Shown: positions 51,979-61,735, counted from the first letter of the stretch. The stretch is 64,000 bases of DNA from DASUAS01 sp963819475 (GCA_963819475.1 CAWFWE010000002.1:62001-126000); one strand, 5' to 3'. The notes: generated by a model not told the origin, from the sequence alone. Made by a program: numbers and translations.

Positions 51979-52619
51979 CCGCGTACCACGAGCGCATCGA
52001 CCGCGACCGGACGGCCGTCGACGATCATCAGCGGATTGACGTCGACGGACCGCACCGCGGGCTCGTCGGCGGCGAGCTGCGCCAACGCGAGCAGGATCTC
52101 GCTCACCGCGTCGCGATCGACCGCCGGCTCGCCCCGCACCGGACCGAGGAGGGCCTGGGCGCGCAGCTCGTCGAGCATGTCCGCGGCGTCGAAGCCGGTC
52201 AGCGGCGCCAGTCGGAACGCGACGTCGGCCCGCGCTTCGGTGAGGATGCCGCCGATCCCGACCATCACGCAACGGCCGAACTGCTCGTCGGTGTGCACCC
52301 CGGCGATGAGCTCGCGCGAGCCGACGACCATCGGTGCGACCACCAGGTCGACCGCGCCGTCGTCGGGTCGCGCGGCGGCGAGGAGCGACGCGGCCGCGTC
52401 GCGCACCGCGTCGGGAGTGGCGAGGTCGAGACGGACCAGCCCGCGCTCGGTCTTGTGGGCGATGCCCTCGCCGTGCAGCTTCACCACCACGGGGAAGCCG
52501 AGCTCGGCGGCGGCACTCACCGCGTCGTCCGGAGTGGCCGCGCGCCCCGCGGGCACCGTGGGCACGCCGTAGCGGGCGACGAGCTCCAGTGATGCGCGCT
52601 CGGAGAGCGTCGAACCCAT
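51975..52619 (-). CDS. ATP-grasp (beta) subunit of NDP-forming acyl-CoA synthetase
   Basis: A 214-residue ATP-grasp protein: LVARYGVPTVPAGRAATPDD, then FPVVVKLHGEGIAHKTERGL, then FGRCVMVGIGGILTEARADV and VRSVDVNPLMIVDGRPVAVD. This is the beta-subunit type of ADP-forming acyl-CoA synthetases and is about the usual length. It lies between the AMP-ligase and the alpha subunit, with overlapping ends, so all three form one operon devoted to acyl-CoA activation. Confidence 0.87.
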   Translation of the reverse strand: MGSTLSERASLELVARYGVPTVPAGRAATPDDAVSAAAELGFPVVVKLHGEGIAHKTERGLVRLDLATPDAVRDAAASLLAAARPDDGAVDLVVAPMVVGSRELIAGVHTDEQFGRCVMVGIGGILTEARADVAFRLAPLTGFDAADMLDELRAQALLGPVRGEPAVDRDAVSEILLALAQLAADEPAVRSVDVNPLMIVDGRPVAVDALVVRG

Positions 52620-52627
52620 CAGGCGGC

Positions 52628-54182
52628 TCAGACCGCGGTCTCGCGGTCGCGCCAGTACTCGTCGCGCAGGACACGCTTGAGCAGCTTGCCCGACTCGGTG
52701 CGCGGTAGCTCGTCGCGCACCTCGTAGTCGCGCGGCCGCTTGTAACCACCGATGCGCGCGTCGACGAACGCGCGCAGCTCGTCGAGATCGAGGGCGGCGT
52801 CGGCACGCGGTTGCACGATCGCGTGCACCCGCTCGCCCCATTCCTCGTCGGGGATGCCCAACACCGCGACATCCAGGATCGCCGGGTGCTCGTGGATGAC
52901 CGCCTCGATCTCGGCGGGGTAGATGTTCACCCCGCCCGAGATGATCATGTCCTTCTTGCGGTCGCAGATGAAGAGGTAGTCCTCGTCGTCGAGGTAGGCG
53001 ACGTCGCCGACCGACTTCCAGTCGCCGCCGTCGTGCTCCGACAGCCGCTCGTCGGTCTGGTGGTAGCCGTCCATCTCCAGTGTGGTGCGGATGAAGAGCT
53101 CGCCCGGCTCCCCCACCTCGGCCTCGGTGCCGTCGTCGCGGACGATGCGCACCTCGATGGGACCGTAGGTCCGGCCGCACGAGCCGGGCTTGCGCAGCTG
53201 GTCCTCAGGGTGCAGCACCGTGACCACGCCGAGCTCGGTGGAGCCGTACACCTCGTACAGGAACCCGTCGCCGAGCTTCTCGACCACTTCTTGCTTGAGC
53301 GCGTACGGCACCGGCGCGGCGTTGGCGATGAGCGTGCGCATCGACGACAGGTCGGCGCGCGCCAGCTCGCCCGGCGGCAGGGCGACGATGCGCTTCAGCT
53401 GGGTGGGCGCGGTGAACGTGTCGGTGACGCGGTGCTCCTTCACGAGGCGCAGCCAGGAGGTGGGGTCGAACTTGCGGAGCACCACGATGGTGCCGCCGAC
53501 GGCATGCGCGAACAACGCGAACGACAGCGGGCCCGAGTGGTAGAGCGGTCCCGTGGTCACGTGCACCGGGTCCGGCGCCAGGAGGCCGAGCTCGGCGAGC
53601 AGAGCGCCCACCGCGCCGGCGTCGGTGCCGGTGCGCATCGCCCCTTTCGGCTTGCCGGTGGTGCCCGACGTGTAGATCATCGTCGCCCCCGCCGCCCCGC
53701 CCGCGCCCTCGGCGTCGACCGGTGGCGAATCGGGTTGCGCGGGCACGAGCTCGTCCCACTGCGCGCAGCCGGGCGGCGCGTCGCCAGCGAACACCAGCAC
53801 GCCCCGGACCTTCGGGAGCTGATCGCGCACCGCGGCCACGAGCGGTGCCTGCTCGGCGTCGACGAGCACGACGGTCGCGTCGGAGTTGTCGATCACGTAC
53901 TGCATCTCGGTGGCGTTGAAGCGGTACGAGACGGGGACCGACGTGAGGCCGACCTTGCGGCTGGCGTGGAAGGTGGTGATGACCTCGAGCGAGTTCGGGC
54001 CGCACCACGCGATCCGCTCGCCGCGGGCGCGCCCCGAGCGCGAGGCACGCGTGGCCGAGGCGGTTGGCGAGCGCCTCGAGCTCGGCGAACGTGGTGGCCG
54101 ACGGCCGCCCGCCCCCCGATTCGTCGACGATCACCGCGGCTTTGCCGCCGTTCGCGAGCGCGTGCTGCGTGAGGACGTCCAT
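52628..54182 (-). pseudogene. AMP-forming acyl-CoA ligase, one frameshift near N-terminus
   Basis: An ANL-superfamily ligase of about 517 residues. ATG 54182 begins MDVLTQHALANGGKAAVIVD. After about 50 residues (HACLALGA) the frame breaks in a GGGG run near 54037; the next frame continues with ARGERIAWCGPNSLEVITTF, then MIYTSGTTGKPKGAM (AMP-binding P-loop), YEVYGSTELG, and GDVAYLDDEDYLFICDRKKD with the catalytic Lys in ESGKLLKRVLRDEY near the end. One extra G explains it, so an error is plausible. It probably activates fatty or other carboxylic acids. Confidence 0.87.
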
Positions 54183-54193
54183 GGAAGGGTCGG

Positions 54194-54199
54194 TAGCCT
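54194..54199 (+). promoter_or_regulatory. Putative -10 box of leaderless glycosyltransferase transcript
   Basis: TAGCCT ends 6 nt before ATG 54206. No Shine-Dalgarno sequence precedes the ATG. It would place the transcription start at the A of the start codon. Confidence 0.45.
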
Positions 54200-54205
54200 A
54201 CCGTC

Positions 54206-54949
54206 ATGCCCCCGACAGTTCCGGCGCGCGACGCCGCGCCCGGAGTGTCGGTGGTGATGCCCGCCCACAACGAGGCGGGGCTCCTCGACCAGACGCTGAA
54301 GGAGCTGGTCGGTGAGCTGCGCGAGCGCGACCTGACCTTCGAGGTGCTGGTGGTCGAGAACGGCTCGAGTGACACCACGCTCGCCGACGCCCGCGCCTTC
54401 GCGGCCGCCGATCCGGTGGTCCGGGTGCTCACCCGGCCCCGGCCCGACTACGGCGAGGCGATGCGGGTCGGGATCCTCGCCGCCACCCGCGAGGTCGTGG
54501 TCGTCTTCGACGTCGACTACTACGACGCCGACTTCGTCGACCGGGTGCTCCCGGCCCTGACCACGGCCGACGGACCGGCCATCGTGGTCGGGTCGAAGCG
54601 GGCCCCGGGCACGACCGACACCCGACCCTGGACCCGCCGGGCCATCACCGCGGGCTTCGCCTCGCTGCTGCGGTACGGCTTCGGGCTGCGGGTGTCGGAC
54701 ACCCACGGCATGAAGGCGATGCGGCGCGCGATCGTCGTGCCGATCGCGGAGCGCTGCCGGAACGGCACCGACCTCTTCGACACCGAACTCGTGCTGCGGG
54801 CGGACCGCGCCGGACTCCCGGTCGCGGAGGTCCCGGTGACGGTGGAGGAACGTCGCCCGTCGCGCACGCCGATCCTGCGCCGCGTCCTGCGCACCATGGT
54901 CGGCCTGGTCCGGCTCCGCGTCCAGCTCTGGAGGGAGGATCGCCGATGA
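54206..54949 (+). CDS. Family 2 glycosyltransferase
   Basis: A 247-residue GT-A fold enzyme of the dolichol-phosphate-sugar synthase type. MPAHNEAGLLDQTLKELVGE is the nucleotide-binding start, and VVVFDVDYYDADFVDRVLPA carries the DxD metal-binding motif. There are no membrane helices, so it is soluble or peripheral. It ends with ATGA overlapping the FIST gene. Donor and acceptor are unknown. Confidence 0.87.
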   Translation: MPPTVPARDAAPGVSVVMPAHNEAGLLDQTLKELVGELRERDLTFEVLVVENGSSDTTLADARAFAAADPVVRVLTRPRPDYGEAMRVGILAATREVVVVFDVDYYDADFVDRVLPALTTADGPAIVVGSKRAPGTTDTRPWTRRAITAGFASLLRYGFGLRVSDTHGMKAMRRAIVVPIAERCRNGTDLFDTELVLRADRAGLPVAEVPVTVEERRPSRTPILRRVLRTMVGLVRLRVQLWREDRR

Positions 54950-56103
54950 CACAGCCTCGCTTCGCCGCGGGCCTGTCCGAGCACCCGGTCGCGTCGCACG
55001 CGGTCGGCGAGGTCGCGGGCGAGATCATGGAACACTTCGGCGGCGACGAGCCCGACCTGGTCGTGTGCTTCGCGTCGCCGCACTTCGTCGGGGCGATGGA
55101 GGACCTCGCGTTCGCGCTCGGCAACCTCCTCGAACCCCGGGTGATGCTGGGTGCCACCGCGGTCGCGGTCGTCGGCGGACCGCGGGAGGTCGAGGACGGG
55201 CCTGCGCTCTCGGTCTTCGCGGCGTCGCTGCCGGACGCCCGGCTCACGCCGGCCGCGTTCGGCGTGGAGCAGACCGCCGACGGTGCCGCGATCACGGGTT
55301 GGCCGGACCTCGACCACCTCCCGTCGAACCTCTTCCTCCTCGCCGACCCGTTCAGCTTCCCGATCGACGGCTTCCTCCGTCGGCTGAACGACGACGCGGT
55401 CGGCGACGGCGGCGCCCCCATCCAGGTGATCGGTGGCGCCGCCTCGGCGGCCCGCGGCCCCGGGGGGAACCGCCTCGTCCTCGACTCCGGGGTGACGAGC
55501 GCCGGTGCGGTGGGGGTGTTCGTCGACGGGGTCGACGTGCGCACCGTCGTGTCCCAGGGCTGCCGCCCCGTGGGTCAGCCCTACGTCGTGACTCGGAGCG
55601 AGGGCAACCGGATCGAGGAGCTCGCCGGGCGCGCCGCGATCGAACGGGTGCAGGACACCGCGTCGGAGGCGAGCGAGGAGGACCGGTCGCTCATGCGCGC
55701 CGGTCTCCACCTCGGCGTGGTCGTCGACGAGCACCAGACTGACTTCCTCCGCGGCGACTTCCTGGTGCGCAACGTGCTCGGCGGCGACCCGGCCAGCGGC
55801 GCGATCGTCGTCGGCGACGACGTCTCCGTAGGCCAGACCGTCCAGCTCCAGGTGCGCGACGCCGCGGCCGCCGACGAGGACTTGCGCGAGCTGCTGAGCG
55901 GGACCGACGCCGAGGCCGCGCTGCTCTTCACCTGCAACGGGCGCGGCCGCCGGTTCTTCGGCGTGCCCGACCACGACGCCGGGGTGCTCGACCAACTGCT
56001 CGGGCCCCTCCCGGTCGCGGGCGCGTTCTGCGCCGGCGAGGTGGGGCCGGTCGGGGGGCAGAACTTCCTGCACGGCTTCACCGCCAGCGTCGCGTTGTTC
56101 TGA
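54946..56103 (+). CDS. FIST-domain sensory protein
   Basis: A 385-residue protein with FIST_N (LVVCFASPHFVGAMEDLAFA, then RVMLGATAVAVVGGPREVED) and FIST_C (LFTCNGRGRRFFGVPDHDAG, then VAGAFCAGEVGPVGGQNFLH) domains. FIST proteins are thought to bind small ligands such as amino acids. No signalling output domain is attached. It is translationally coupled to the glycosyltransferase by an ATGA overlap. The role is unknown. Confidence 0.9.
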   Translation: MTQPRFAAGLSEHPVASHAVGEVAGEIMEHFGGDEPDLVVCFASPHFVGAMEDLAFALGNLLEPRVMLGATAVAVVGGPREVEDGPALSVFAASLPDARLTPAAFGVEQTADGAAITGWPDLDHLPSNLFLLADPFSFPIDGFLRRLNDDAVGDGGAPIQVIGGAASAARGPGGNRLVLDSGVTSAGAVGVFVDGVDVRTVVSQGCRPVGQPYVVTRSEGNRIEELAGRAAIERVQDTASEASEEDRSLMRAGLHLGVVVDEHQTDFLRGDFLVRNVLGGDPASGAIVVGDDVSVGQTVQLQVRDAAAADEDLRELLSGTDAEAALLFTCNGRGRRFFGVPDHDAGVLDQLLGPLPVAGAFCAGEVGPVGGQNFLHGFTASVALF

Positions 56104-56199
56104 CCCCATCACGCGAACCGGCACCGTGCTCGGGGAGGCCGCGCCGCCGACCTCGTAGGCTGGCGCGAGCAGGCGGTGAGCTCGGCACGAAGGGGCGCG

Positions 56200-58200
56200 A
56201 TGACGACGACCGACATCGAACAGAGCCTCGAGCAGCGCGGGATCGACGTCATCCGCGGCCTCTCGATGGACGCGGTGCAGAAGGCGAACTCCGGCCACCC
56301 GGGCACGCCGATGGCGCTGGCCCCCCTCGCCCACGTCCTCTGGACCCGGGTGATGAAGTACGACGCCGCCGACCCGACGTGGCCCGACCGCGACCGCTTC
56401 GTGCTCTCCAACGGGCACGCGTCGATGCTGCTCTACTCGCTCCTCTACCTCACCGGCTTCGGCCTCACCCTCGACGACCTGCGCGAGTTCCGGCAGTGGC
56501 AGTCGAAGACCGCCGGCCACCCTGAATACCGGCACGCGGCCGGCATCGAGGTCACGACCGGTCCGCTCGGCCAGGGCTTCGCCAACGGGGTCGGCATCGG
56601 GCTGGCCGAGGCGAACCTGCGGGCGCGCTTCGGCGAGGAGGTCGTCGACCACCACACGTTCGTGTTCTGCGGTGACGGCGACCTCGAGGAGGGTGTCAGC
56701 CACGAGGCGGCGTCGCTCGCCGGCCACCTCGGGTTGGGGCGCCTCGTGTACGTGTACGACGACAACCACATCACGATCGACGGCCCGACCGAGCTCGCGT
56801 ACAGCGACGACGTCCCGAGGCGCTTCGAGGCGTACGGCTGGCACGTGCTGGAGCTGGGTGAGGTCGCCAACGACCTCGACGCGCTGGAGGCGGGGCTGCG
56901 GGCCGGCATGGCCGAGACCGGCCGCCCGAGCATGCTGGTGCTGCGCAGCCACATCGGGTACCCGTCGCCCAAGTACACCGACACCGCCAAGGCGCACGGC
57001 AGCCCGCTCGGGGCCGACGAGGTCGCGGCGGTCAAGGAGATCCTCGGCCTGCCGCCGGAGGACTTCTCGGTGCCCGACGACGTCCTCGAGCACTACCGCG
57101 CCGCCGGGACGCGAGGACGCGCCGAGCGGGAGGCGTGGGAGAAGCGCAGTGCCGCGTTCCACCATTCGGAACCGGAGCTCGCCGCCCAGCTCGACGCCTG
57201 CTACGAGCAACGCGGGCTCGCCGGCTGGGAGTCGAAGCTTCCGGCGTGGCAGGCGACCGACGACGGGCTCGCCACCCGCCAGGCGTGTGCGGCGATCGTC
57301 AACGCCGTGCTCGACGTCGTGCCCGGGTTGGTGTGCGGCGGCGCCGACCTCACCGAGAACACCGGCCTGGAGCTCAAGGACGCGCCGGTGATCGACGTCC
57401 ACCGCTTCGGCGGCCGGCAGCTCCACTACGGCATCCGCGAGCACGGCATGGGCTCGATCATGAACGGCATGTCCGTGAGCTTCCTCATGCCGGCGGGCGG
57501 CACCTTCTTCGTGTTCAGCGACTACATGCGCGGCGGGGTGCGCCTGGCCGCGCTGTCGGGGTACAAGTCGTTGTTCGTCTGGACCCACGACTCGGTGGGG
57601 CTCGGCGAGGACGGCCCGACCCACCAGCCCGTCGAACAGCTCGCGGCCATGCGGGCGATGCCGGGGCTGCGGGTCCTCCGCCCGGCCGACGCCAACGAGA
57701 CCAGCCAGGCGTTCCGGATCCACGTCGACAACGAGGGCCCGACCGCGCTCGTGCTCACCCGACAGAAGCTCCCGGTGCTGGCGGGCACGGCCGAGCGCGC
57801 ACCCGGCGGCGTTCCCCGCGGGGCCTACACCCTGGTCGACGAGGCCGGCGACGGTCTCGACCTCGTGCTGCTCGGCACCGGCTCGGAGGTCTCGGTGTGC
57901 GTCGCCGCGCTCGAGCACCTCACCGGGCTCTCGGTGCGGGTGGTCTCGATGCCGTCGTGGGACCTCTTCGCCGCGCAGTCCGACGACTACCGCGAGCAGG
58001 TGCTCCCCGCCGACGTGCCGACCCTCGCGGTCGAGGCCGCGGCGACCTTCGGGTGGGAGCGCTACGCCGACGACGCCGTCGGGATCGACCACTTCGGCGC
58101 CTCGGCGCCCGGCCCGGTGGCGTTGGAGGAGTTCGGGTTCACCGCCGAGAACGTCGCCGCGCGTGCCCGCGCGCTGCTCGAGAACGGAGACACGACATGA
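56200..58200 (+). CDS. tkt: Transketolase
   Basis: A 666-residue thiamine diphosphate enzyme of the pentose phosphate pathway. ATG 56200 is preceded by AAGGGG at a suitable distance. SMDAVQKANSGHPGTPMALA, the GDGDLEEGVSHEAASLAGHL ThDP motif with YVYDDNHITIDGPTE, and the C-terminal DRYADDAVG-like domain (VEAAATFGWERYADDAVGID) are diagnostic. TAGGCT at 56156-56161 may be the -10 box. The stop overlaps the first ATG of the 89-nt repeat before tal. Confidence 0.95.
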   Translation: MTTTDIEQSLEQRGIDVIRGLSMDAVQKANSGHPGTPMALAPLAHVLWTRVMKYDAADPTWPDRDRFVLSNGHASMLLYSLLYLTGFGLTLDDLREFRQWQSKTAGHPEYRHAAGIEVTTGPLGQGFANGVGIGLAEANLRARFGEEVVDHHTFVFCGDGDLEEGVSHEAASLAGHLGLGRLVYVYDDNHITIDGPTELAYSDDVPRRFEAYGWHVLELGEVANDLDALEAGLRAGMAETGRPSMLVLRSHIGYPSPKYTDTAKAHGSPLGADEVAAVKEILGLPPEDFSVPDDVLEHYRAAGTRGRAEREAWEKRSAAFHHSEPELAAQLDACYEQRGLAGWESKLPAWQATDDGLATRQACAAIVNAVLDVVPGLVCGGADLTENTGLELKDAPVIDVHRFGGRQLHYGIREHGMGSIMNGMSVSFLMPAGGTFFVFSDYMRGGVRLAALSGYKSLFVWTHDSVGLGEDGPTHQPVEQLAAMRAMPGLRVLRPADANETSQAFRIHVDNEGPTALVLTRQKLPVLAGTAERAPGGVPRGAYTLVDEAGDGLDLVLLGTGSEVSVCVAALEHLTGLSVRVVSMPSWDLFAAQSDDYREQVLPADVPTLAVEAAATFGWERYADDAVGIDHFGASAPGPVALEEFGFTAENVAARARALLENGDTT

Positions 58201-58285
58201 GCGAAGTGTCCGCGAGCCGGGTATCCCGGCTCGCAACGCAGCGGGGCCCCAGCGGCCCGGCACGCAGTGCCAGGAGCGGAAGAAC
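58197..58285 (+). repeat. Single 89-nt coupling mini-cistron repeat between tkt and tal
   Basis: ATG 58197 overlaps the tkt stop (ATGA) and the tal ATG at 58286 is exactly 89 nt on. The unit encodes a 30-residue peptide (starting MSEVSASRVSRLATQRGPS) ending in TGA overlapping the tal ATG. Its first 19 nt, ATGAGCGAAGTGTCCGCGA, are repeated at the start of tal itself. It shares the 10-bp stem with TAT loop with the pafB-pafC copies, and its second hairpin (GGCAC / GTGCC) differs from theirs but still pairs. The AGGAG near its end serves as ribosome binding site for tal. Confidence 0.92.
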
Positions 58286-59389
58286 ATGAGCGAAGTGTCC
58301 GCGATCGCCCGGCTCGACGACTTCGGGCAGAGCCCGTGGTACGACAACCTCGCCCGGCCGCTGCTCACGGGCGGCGGGCTGCAGCAGCTGGTCGACGAGG
58401 ACGGGATCCGCGGGGTCACGTCGAACCCGACGATCCTCGACAAGGCGATCGGTGCCGGTGAGGGCTACGACGAGCAGCTCGCCGACTGCGCCCGGCGCGA
58501 CCTGTCGATCGAGGACACCTACTGGGAGGTGGTGCTCGCCGACATCGTCTCCGCCGCCGACCTCCTGCGCCCGCTGTACGACGCGCAGGGCGGGGGCGAC
58601 GGGTTCGTGTCGCTCGAGGTGGCGCCCACGCTCGCCCACGACACCGACGGCACCATCGCGGCCGTGCGTTCGCTCTTCACGCGCGTCGACCGGCCCAACG
58701 TGATGATCAAGATCCCGGGGACGATCGAAGGCCTGCCGGCCATCGAGGAATCGATCGCCGCCGGCATCAACGTCAACGTGACGCTCATCTTCTCGCTCGA
58801 CCGCCACGACAAGGTGATCGACGCCTACCTCGCCGGCCTCGAGCGCTTCGTGGCCGGCGGCGGCGACCCGTCGTCGGTGGCGTCGGTGGCGTCGTTCTTC
58901 GTGAGCCGGGTCGACACCGAGACCGACCGCCGCCTCCCGGAGGGCAGCTCACTGCGCGGCAAGGCTGCGGTGGCGAACGCCAAACTCGCCTCCGCGCTGT
59001 TCCGGGCGCGCTTCTCGGGCAACCGGTGGGAGGCGCTCGCGGCCAAGGGCGCGCGCCTGCAGCGCCCGTTGTGGGCGTCGACCTCGACCAAGAACCCGGC
59101 CTACCCGCCGACCCTCTACGTCGACGAGCTCATCGGGCGCGACACCGTGAACACCCTTGCGCCGGCCTCGATCGAGTCCCTCCATCACGGCGAGGGTAAC
59201 CAACGCCCCGACACGGTGAGCGAAGCGCTGCCCGCGGCGCTGCAGGTCATGAGCGACCTCGCGGCCGCCGGCGTCGACTTCGACGACGTCACCGCGACGC
59301 TCGAGCGCGAGGGTGTCGACTCGTTCTCGGCGTCGTTCACCGACGCGCTCGGCACCATCGAGAAGCGGCGCGCCGAGGTCACGTCCTGA
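58286..59389 (+). CDS. tal: Transaldolase
   Basis: A 367-residue class I aldolase that transfers dihydroxyacetone units in the non-oxidative pentose phosphate pathway. GIRGVTSNPTILDKAIGAGE is the family start; the Schiff-base Lys is in RLQRPLWASTSTKNPAYPPT; VMIKIPGTIEGLPAIEESIA is also conserved. The length fits the long actinobacterial form. It follows tkt through the 89-nt repeat. Its end overlaps the convergent glycosylase gene by 11 nt. Confidence 0.95.
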   Translation: MSEVSAIARLDDFGQSPWYDNLARPLLTGGGLQQLVDEDGIRGVTSNPTILDKAIGAGEGYDEQLADCARRDLSIEDTYWEVVLADIVSAADLLRPLYDAQGGGDGFVSLEVAPTLAHDTDGTIAAVRSLFTRVDRPNVMIKIPGTIEGLPAIEESIAAGINVNVTLIFSLDRHDKVIDAYLAGLERFVAGGGDPSSVASVASFFVSRVDTETDRRLPEGSSLRGKAAVANAKLASALFRARFSGNRWEALAAKGARLQRPLWASTSTKNPAYPPTLYVDELIGRDTVNTLAPASIESLHHGEGNQRPDTVSEALPAALQVMSDLAAAGVDFDDVTATLEREGVDSFSASFTDALGTIEKRRAEVTS

Positions 59390-60481
59390 CCACGTCGCCG
59401 GAACGCCGGTAGCGCTCGTCGGCGAGGGCGGCAGCGGCGCGGAGATGCTCGGCCAGCGCCGCCGGGGGACGCGCGCGTTGAGCCCGCTGGTGCTGGGCAT
59501 CACGTAGACCGGTCGTCCGCCGCAGGTCGTGGGCTGCACGCCGGCGACGGCCTTCCGGTCGACGGCGGCGCGCCAACCGGCGAGGCCGACGAAGCACACC
59601 GCGCCCGGCCGGAGCCAACGCGCCAGGCGCTCGACGCGCGCGAAGCCCTCGCGGTACTCGTCGCGCGTCAACTCGTCGGCGCGGGGTGTGGCGCGCTTCA
59701 CGAGGTCGGTCATGCCGACGCCGTGTCCGGTCAGCGCGGCCCGCGTGTCGCGGTCGACGGTCACGATGCCCGCCGCGAGCGCCGCCGGCCAGAACCGGTT
59801 GCCGGGCCGGGCGAACCCGATGCCGGCGTCGGCCGAGTAGACCGACGGGTTCAGGCCGCACACCAGGAGGCGCATGCCGGGGCCGACGGTGTCCGGGAGC
59901 GTGCGGGCGCGCGTGACCCGGGCCTCGACCCAGAACGGGTTCTCGTCGTCGACCGCCAGCGCGTCGATGGCGAACCCGGCGCCCACCAGCACGTCGGCGA
60001 GCGCGTCCGGGGCCCAGCCCGCGAAGTACCGGCCCGGGAAGTCGTCGTCGTCGAGCGGGCCGCTGGTCTCGCCCGCGTGCAGCACGAGGTGCACCGGCGC
60101 CCCGACCGCCGATGCCCGGTGCAGGTCGGCGAGCGCGAACGGCAGCCGCTCGTTGGGCACGTGCAGGTAGCTCGCCCGCGCCCATCCGGCGCCGAGCGAG
60201 CCGCGCCGGAACGGGAGCGCTTCGAGGTCGGCCTGCACCGGCCAGGCGTCGGGGGCCTCGGCGCGGGCGAGCGCCACCATGGCGTGGGCGGCGTCGAGCG
60301 CCACGACCGGACGGGCGAGGTACGGGAGGTGCAGGCCGGCGCCGCAGCCGAGGTCGACGCTGGCCGCGCCCGGCGGTGTGGCCGCGGCGAGCGATCGCAC
60401 CTGGTCGAGGAAGCGGGGACGGCGCCGATCGCGCCACTCCTCCGCTCGTTCCTCGTACACCGCAACCGTGTCGTGCTCCAT
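59379..60481 (-). CDS. Methyltransferase fused to mismatch-specific DNA glycosylase, frameshifted at the end
   Basis: From ATG 60481 the first about 185 residues are a SAM-dependent methyltransferase (VDLGCGAGLHLPYLARPVVA, then ARASYLHVPNERLPFALADL, and a GETSGPLDDDDFPGRYFAGW region). The second part is a Mug/TDG-type uracil-DNA glycosylase: LLVCGLNPSVYSADAGIGFA with the catalytic Asn, and VMPSTSGLN near the end. At about 59475 a C run breaks the frame; the last about 28 residues (PPAALAEHLRAAAALADERY) are in the next frame to the stop at 59379. One missing C explains it. The two domains are in one chain, and the methyl acceptor is unknown. Confidence 0.82.
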
Positions 60482-60490
60482 GTCCGTATC

Positions 60491-61144
60491 ATGACCGCCG
60501 TGCACGGTGAGCTCCGGGTGGTCGACGACGTTCCGGCCGCGTTCGCCGACCTGGTCGTCGCCGAGGCGCCGAGTTCGATCGCCTTCTCCGGGGGGTCGAC
60601 CGCCCGCGAGAGCTACGAGCAGCTCGCGGCGCGCGGCGACGCGGTCGCGTGGCCCGACGTCGACGCGTGGTTCGGCGACGACCGTTGGGTGCCGGTCGAC
60701 CACCCCGAGTCGAACGAGGGCATGACACGCGCTGTGCTCCTCGACCACGTCCCGGTGCGCGCGGTGCACTCGATGCGCGGCGCAGGCGACAGCGTCGAGG
60801 ACGCCGCCGCGGCGTACGACGCCGAGGTCGCCGCCGCCCCGCCGATCGACCTCGTGCACCTCGGGCTCGGACCCGACGGCCACACCGCGTCGCTCTTTCC
60901 CGGCTCGGCGGCGCTGGCGGTCGACGATCGCTTCGTCGTCCCGAACGCGGACGACCTCCATCCGCACCCGCGCCTCACGTTCACGTTCCCTGCCCTCGCC
61001 CGTTCGCACCTCGTCGTGTTCACCGTGGCCGGTGAGGACAAGCGCGACGCCCTGGCGCGCGTCCGGGCGGATGGGGACCTTCCCGCCGGCCACGTCGACG
61101 CCGAGCGCGTGGTGTGGCTGGTCGACCCCGCCGCGCTCGGCTGA
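60491..61144 (+). CDS. pgl: 6-phosphogluconolactonase
   Basis: A 217-residue enzyme of the oxidative pentose phosphate pathway. SSIAFSGGSTARESYEQLAA, DAWFGDDRWVPVDHPESNEG and VHLGLGPDGHTASLFPGSAA are the three conserved blocks of the NagB/Pgl fold. ATG 60491 lies 9 nt from the divergent methyltransferase start. The neighbours tkt and tal fit the pathway; zwf is not in the window. Confidence 0.93.
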   Translation: MTAVHGELRVVDDVPAAFADLVVAEAPSSIAFSGGSTARESYEQLAARGDAVAWPDVDAWFGDDRWVPVDHPESNEGMTRAVLLDHVPVRAVHSMRGAGDSVEDAAAAYDAEVAAAPPIDLVHLGLGPDGHTASLFPGSAALAVDDRFVVPNADDLHPHPRLTFTFPALARSHLVVFTVAGEDKRDALARVRADGDLPAGHVDAERVVWLVDPAALG

Positions 61145-61158
61145 CCCGGAGGTAGGCC

Positions 61159-61695
61159 ATGGAAGTGTGGGAACTGGTCGCGCGCGAGAGCATCCGCGAC
61201 TGCATCGCCCGCTACAACGCCAACGGTGACAGCGGTCGCATCGACCAGATGGTCGAGGTGTTCGCACCCGACGGCATCATGGAGACGGGGAGCGGCCGCT
61301 ACGAGGGACGCGAGGCCATCCACGCGTTCATGTCCTCGGTGGTGACGGGCGGTCGCCCGCAACCGCCCGCCGCCACGAGCGAGTCGATCGTCATGACGCC
61401 CACCGAGGAGTGGATCGCGCGCGGTGGCGTCCCGTTCATCCGGCACTTCACCGCCACCACCCAGATCGACGTGCTCAGCGAGACGTCGGCCCGGTCGCGG
61501 TCGTACTACCTCTTCCTCACGGTGCACGGGCTCGACCACTGGGGCCGCTACCTCGACGAGTTCGCGCCCGTCGACGGCACGTGGCTCATCACCCACCGGA
61601 GGGAGATCACCGATGCCGCGTTCGAGGGTGGATGGGGTGCACGAGCGGCCGGCGAGGGCGACATCGACCACCTCACCCGACCACTCCAGTTCTGA
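61159..61695 (+). CDS. SnoaL-like (nuclear transport factor 2 fold) protein
   Basis: A 178-residue protein of the SnoaL/ketosteroid isomerase-like fold: ARESIRDCIARYNANGDSGR, then VEVFAPDGIMETGSGRYEGR followed by EAIHAFM, and a C-terminal sheet ending TWLITHRREITDAAF. CCCGGAGGTAGGCC provides a ribosome binding site before ATG. Such domains occur in enzymes and in binding proteins; the substrate cannot be predicted. It is probably co-transcribed with pgl. Confidence 0.82.
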   Translation: MEVWELVARESIRDCIARYNANGDSGRIDQMVEVFAPDGIMETGSGRYEGREAIHAFMSSVVTGGRPQPPAATSESIVMTPTEEWIARGGVPFIRHFTATTQIDVLSETSARSRSYYLFLTVHGLDHWGRYLDEFAPVDGTWLITHRREITDAAFEGGWGARAAGEGDIDHLTRPLQF

Positions 61696-61735
61696 ACCGG
61701 GTACGGAACCCGGTCGTCCGGTGACGCGTGGCGGG

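Noticed and set aside
58949..61267. 772-codon minus-strand frame covering tal, the glycosylase fusion and pgl
   Set aside because: Only the part from 60481 downward is a real protein; the upstream part is antisense to pgl and has no protein-like features.
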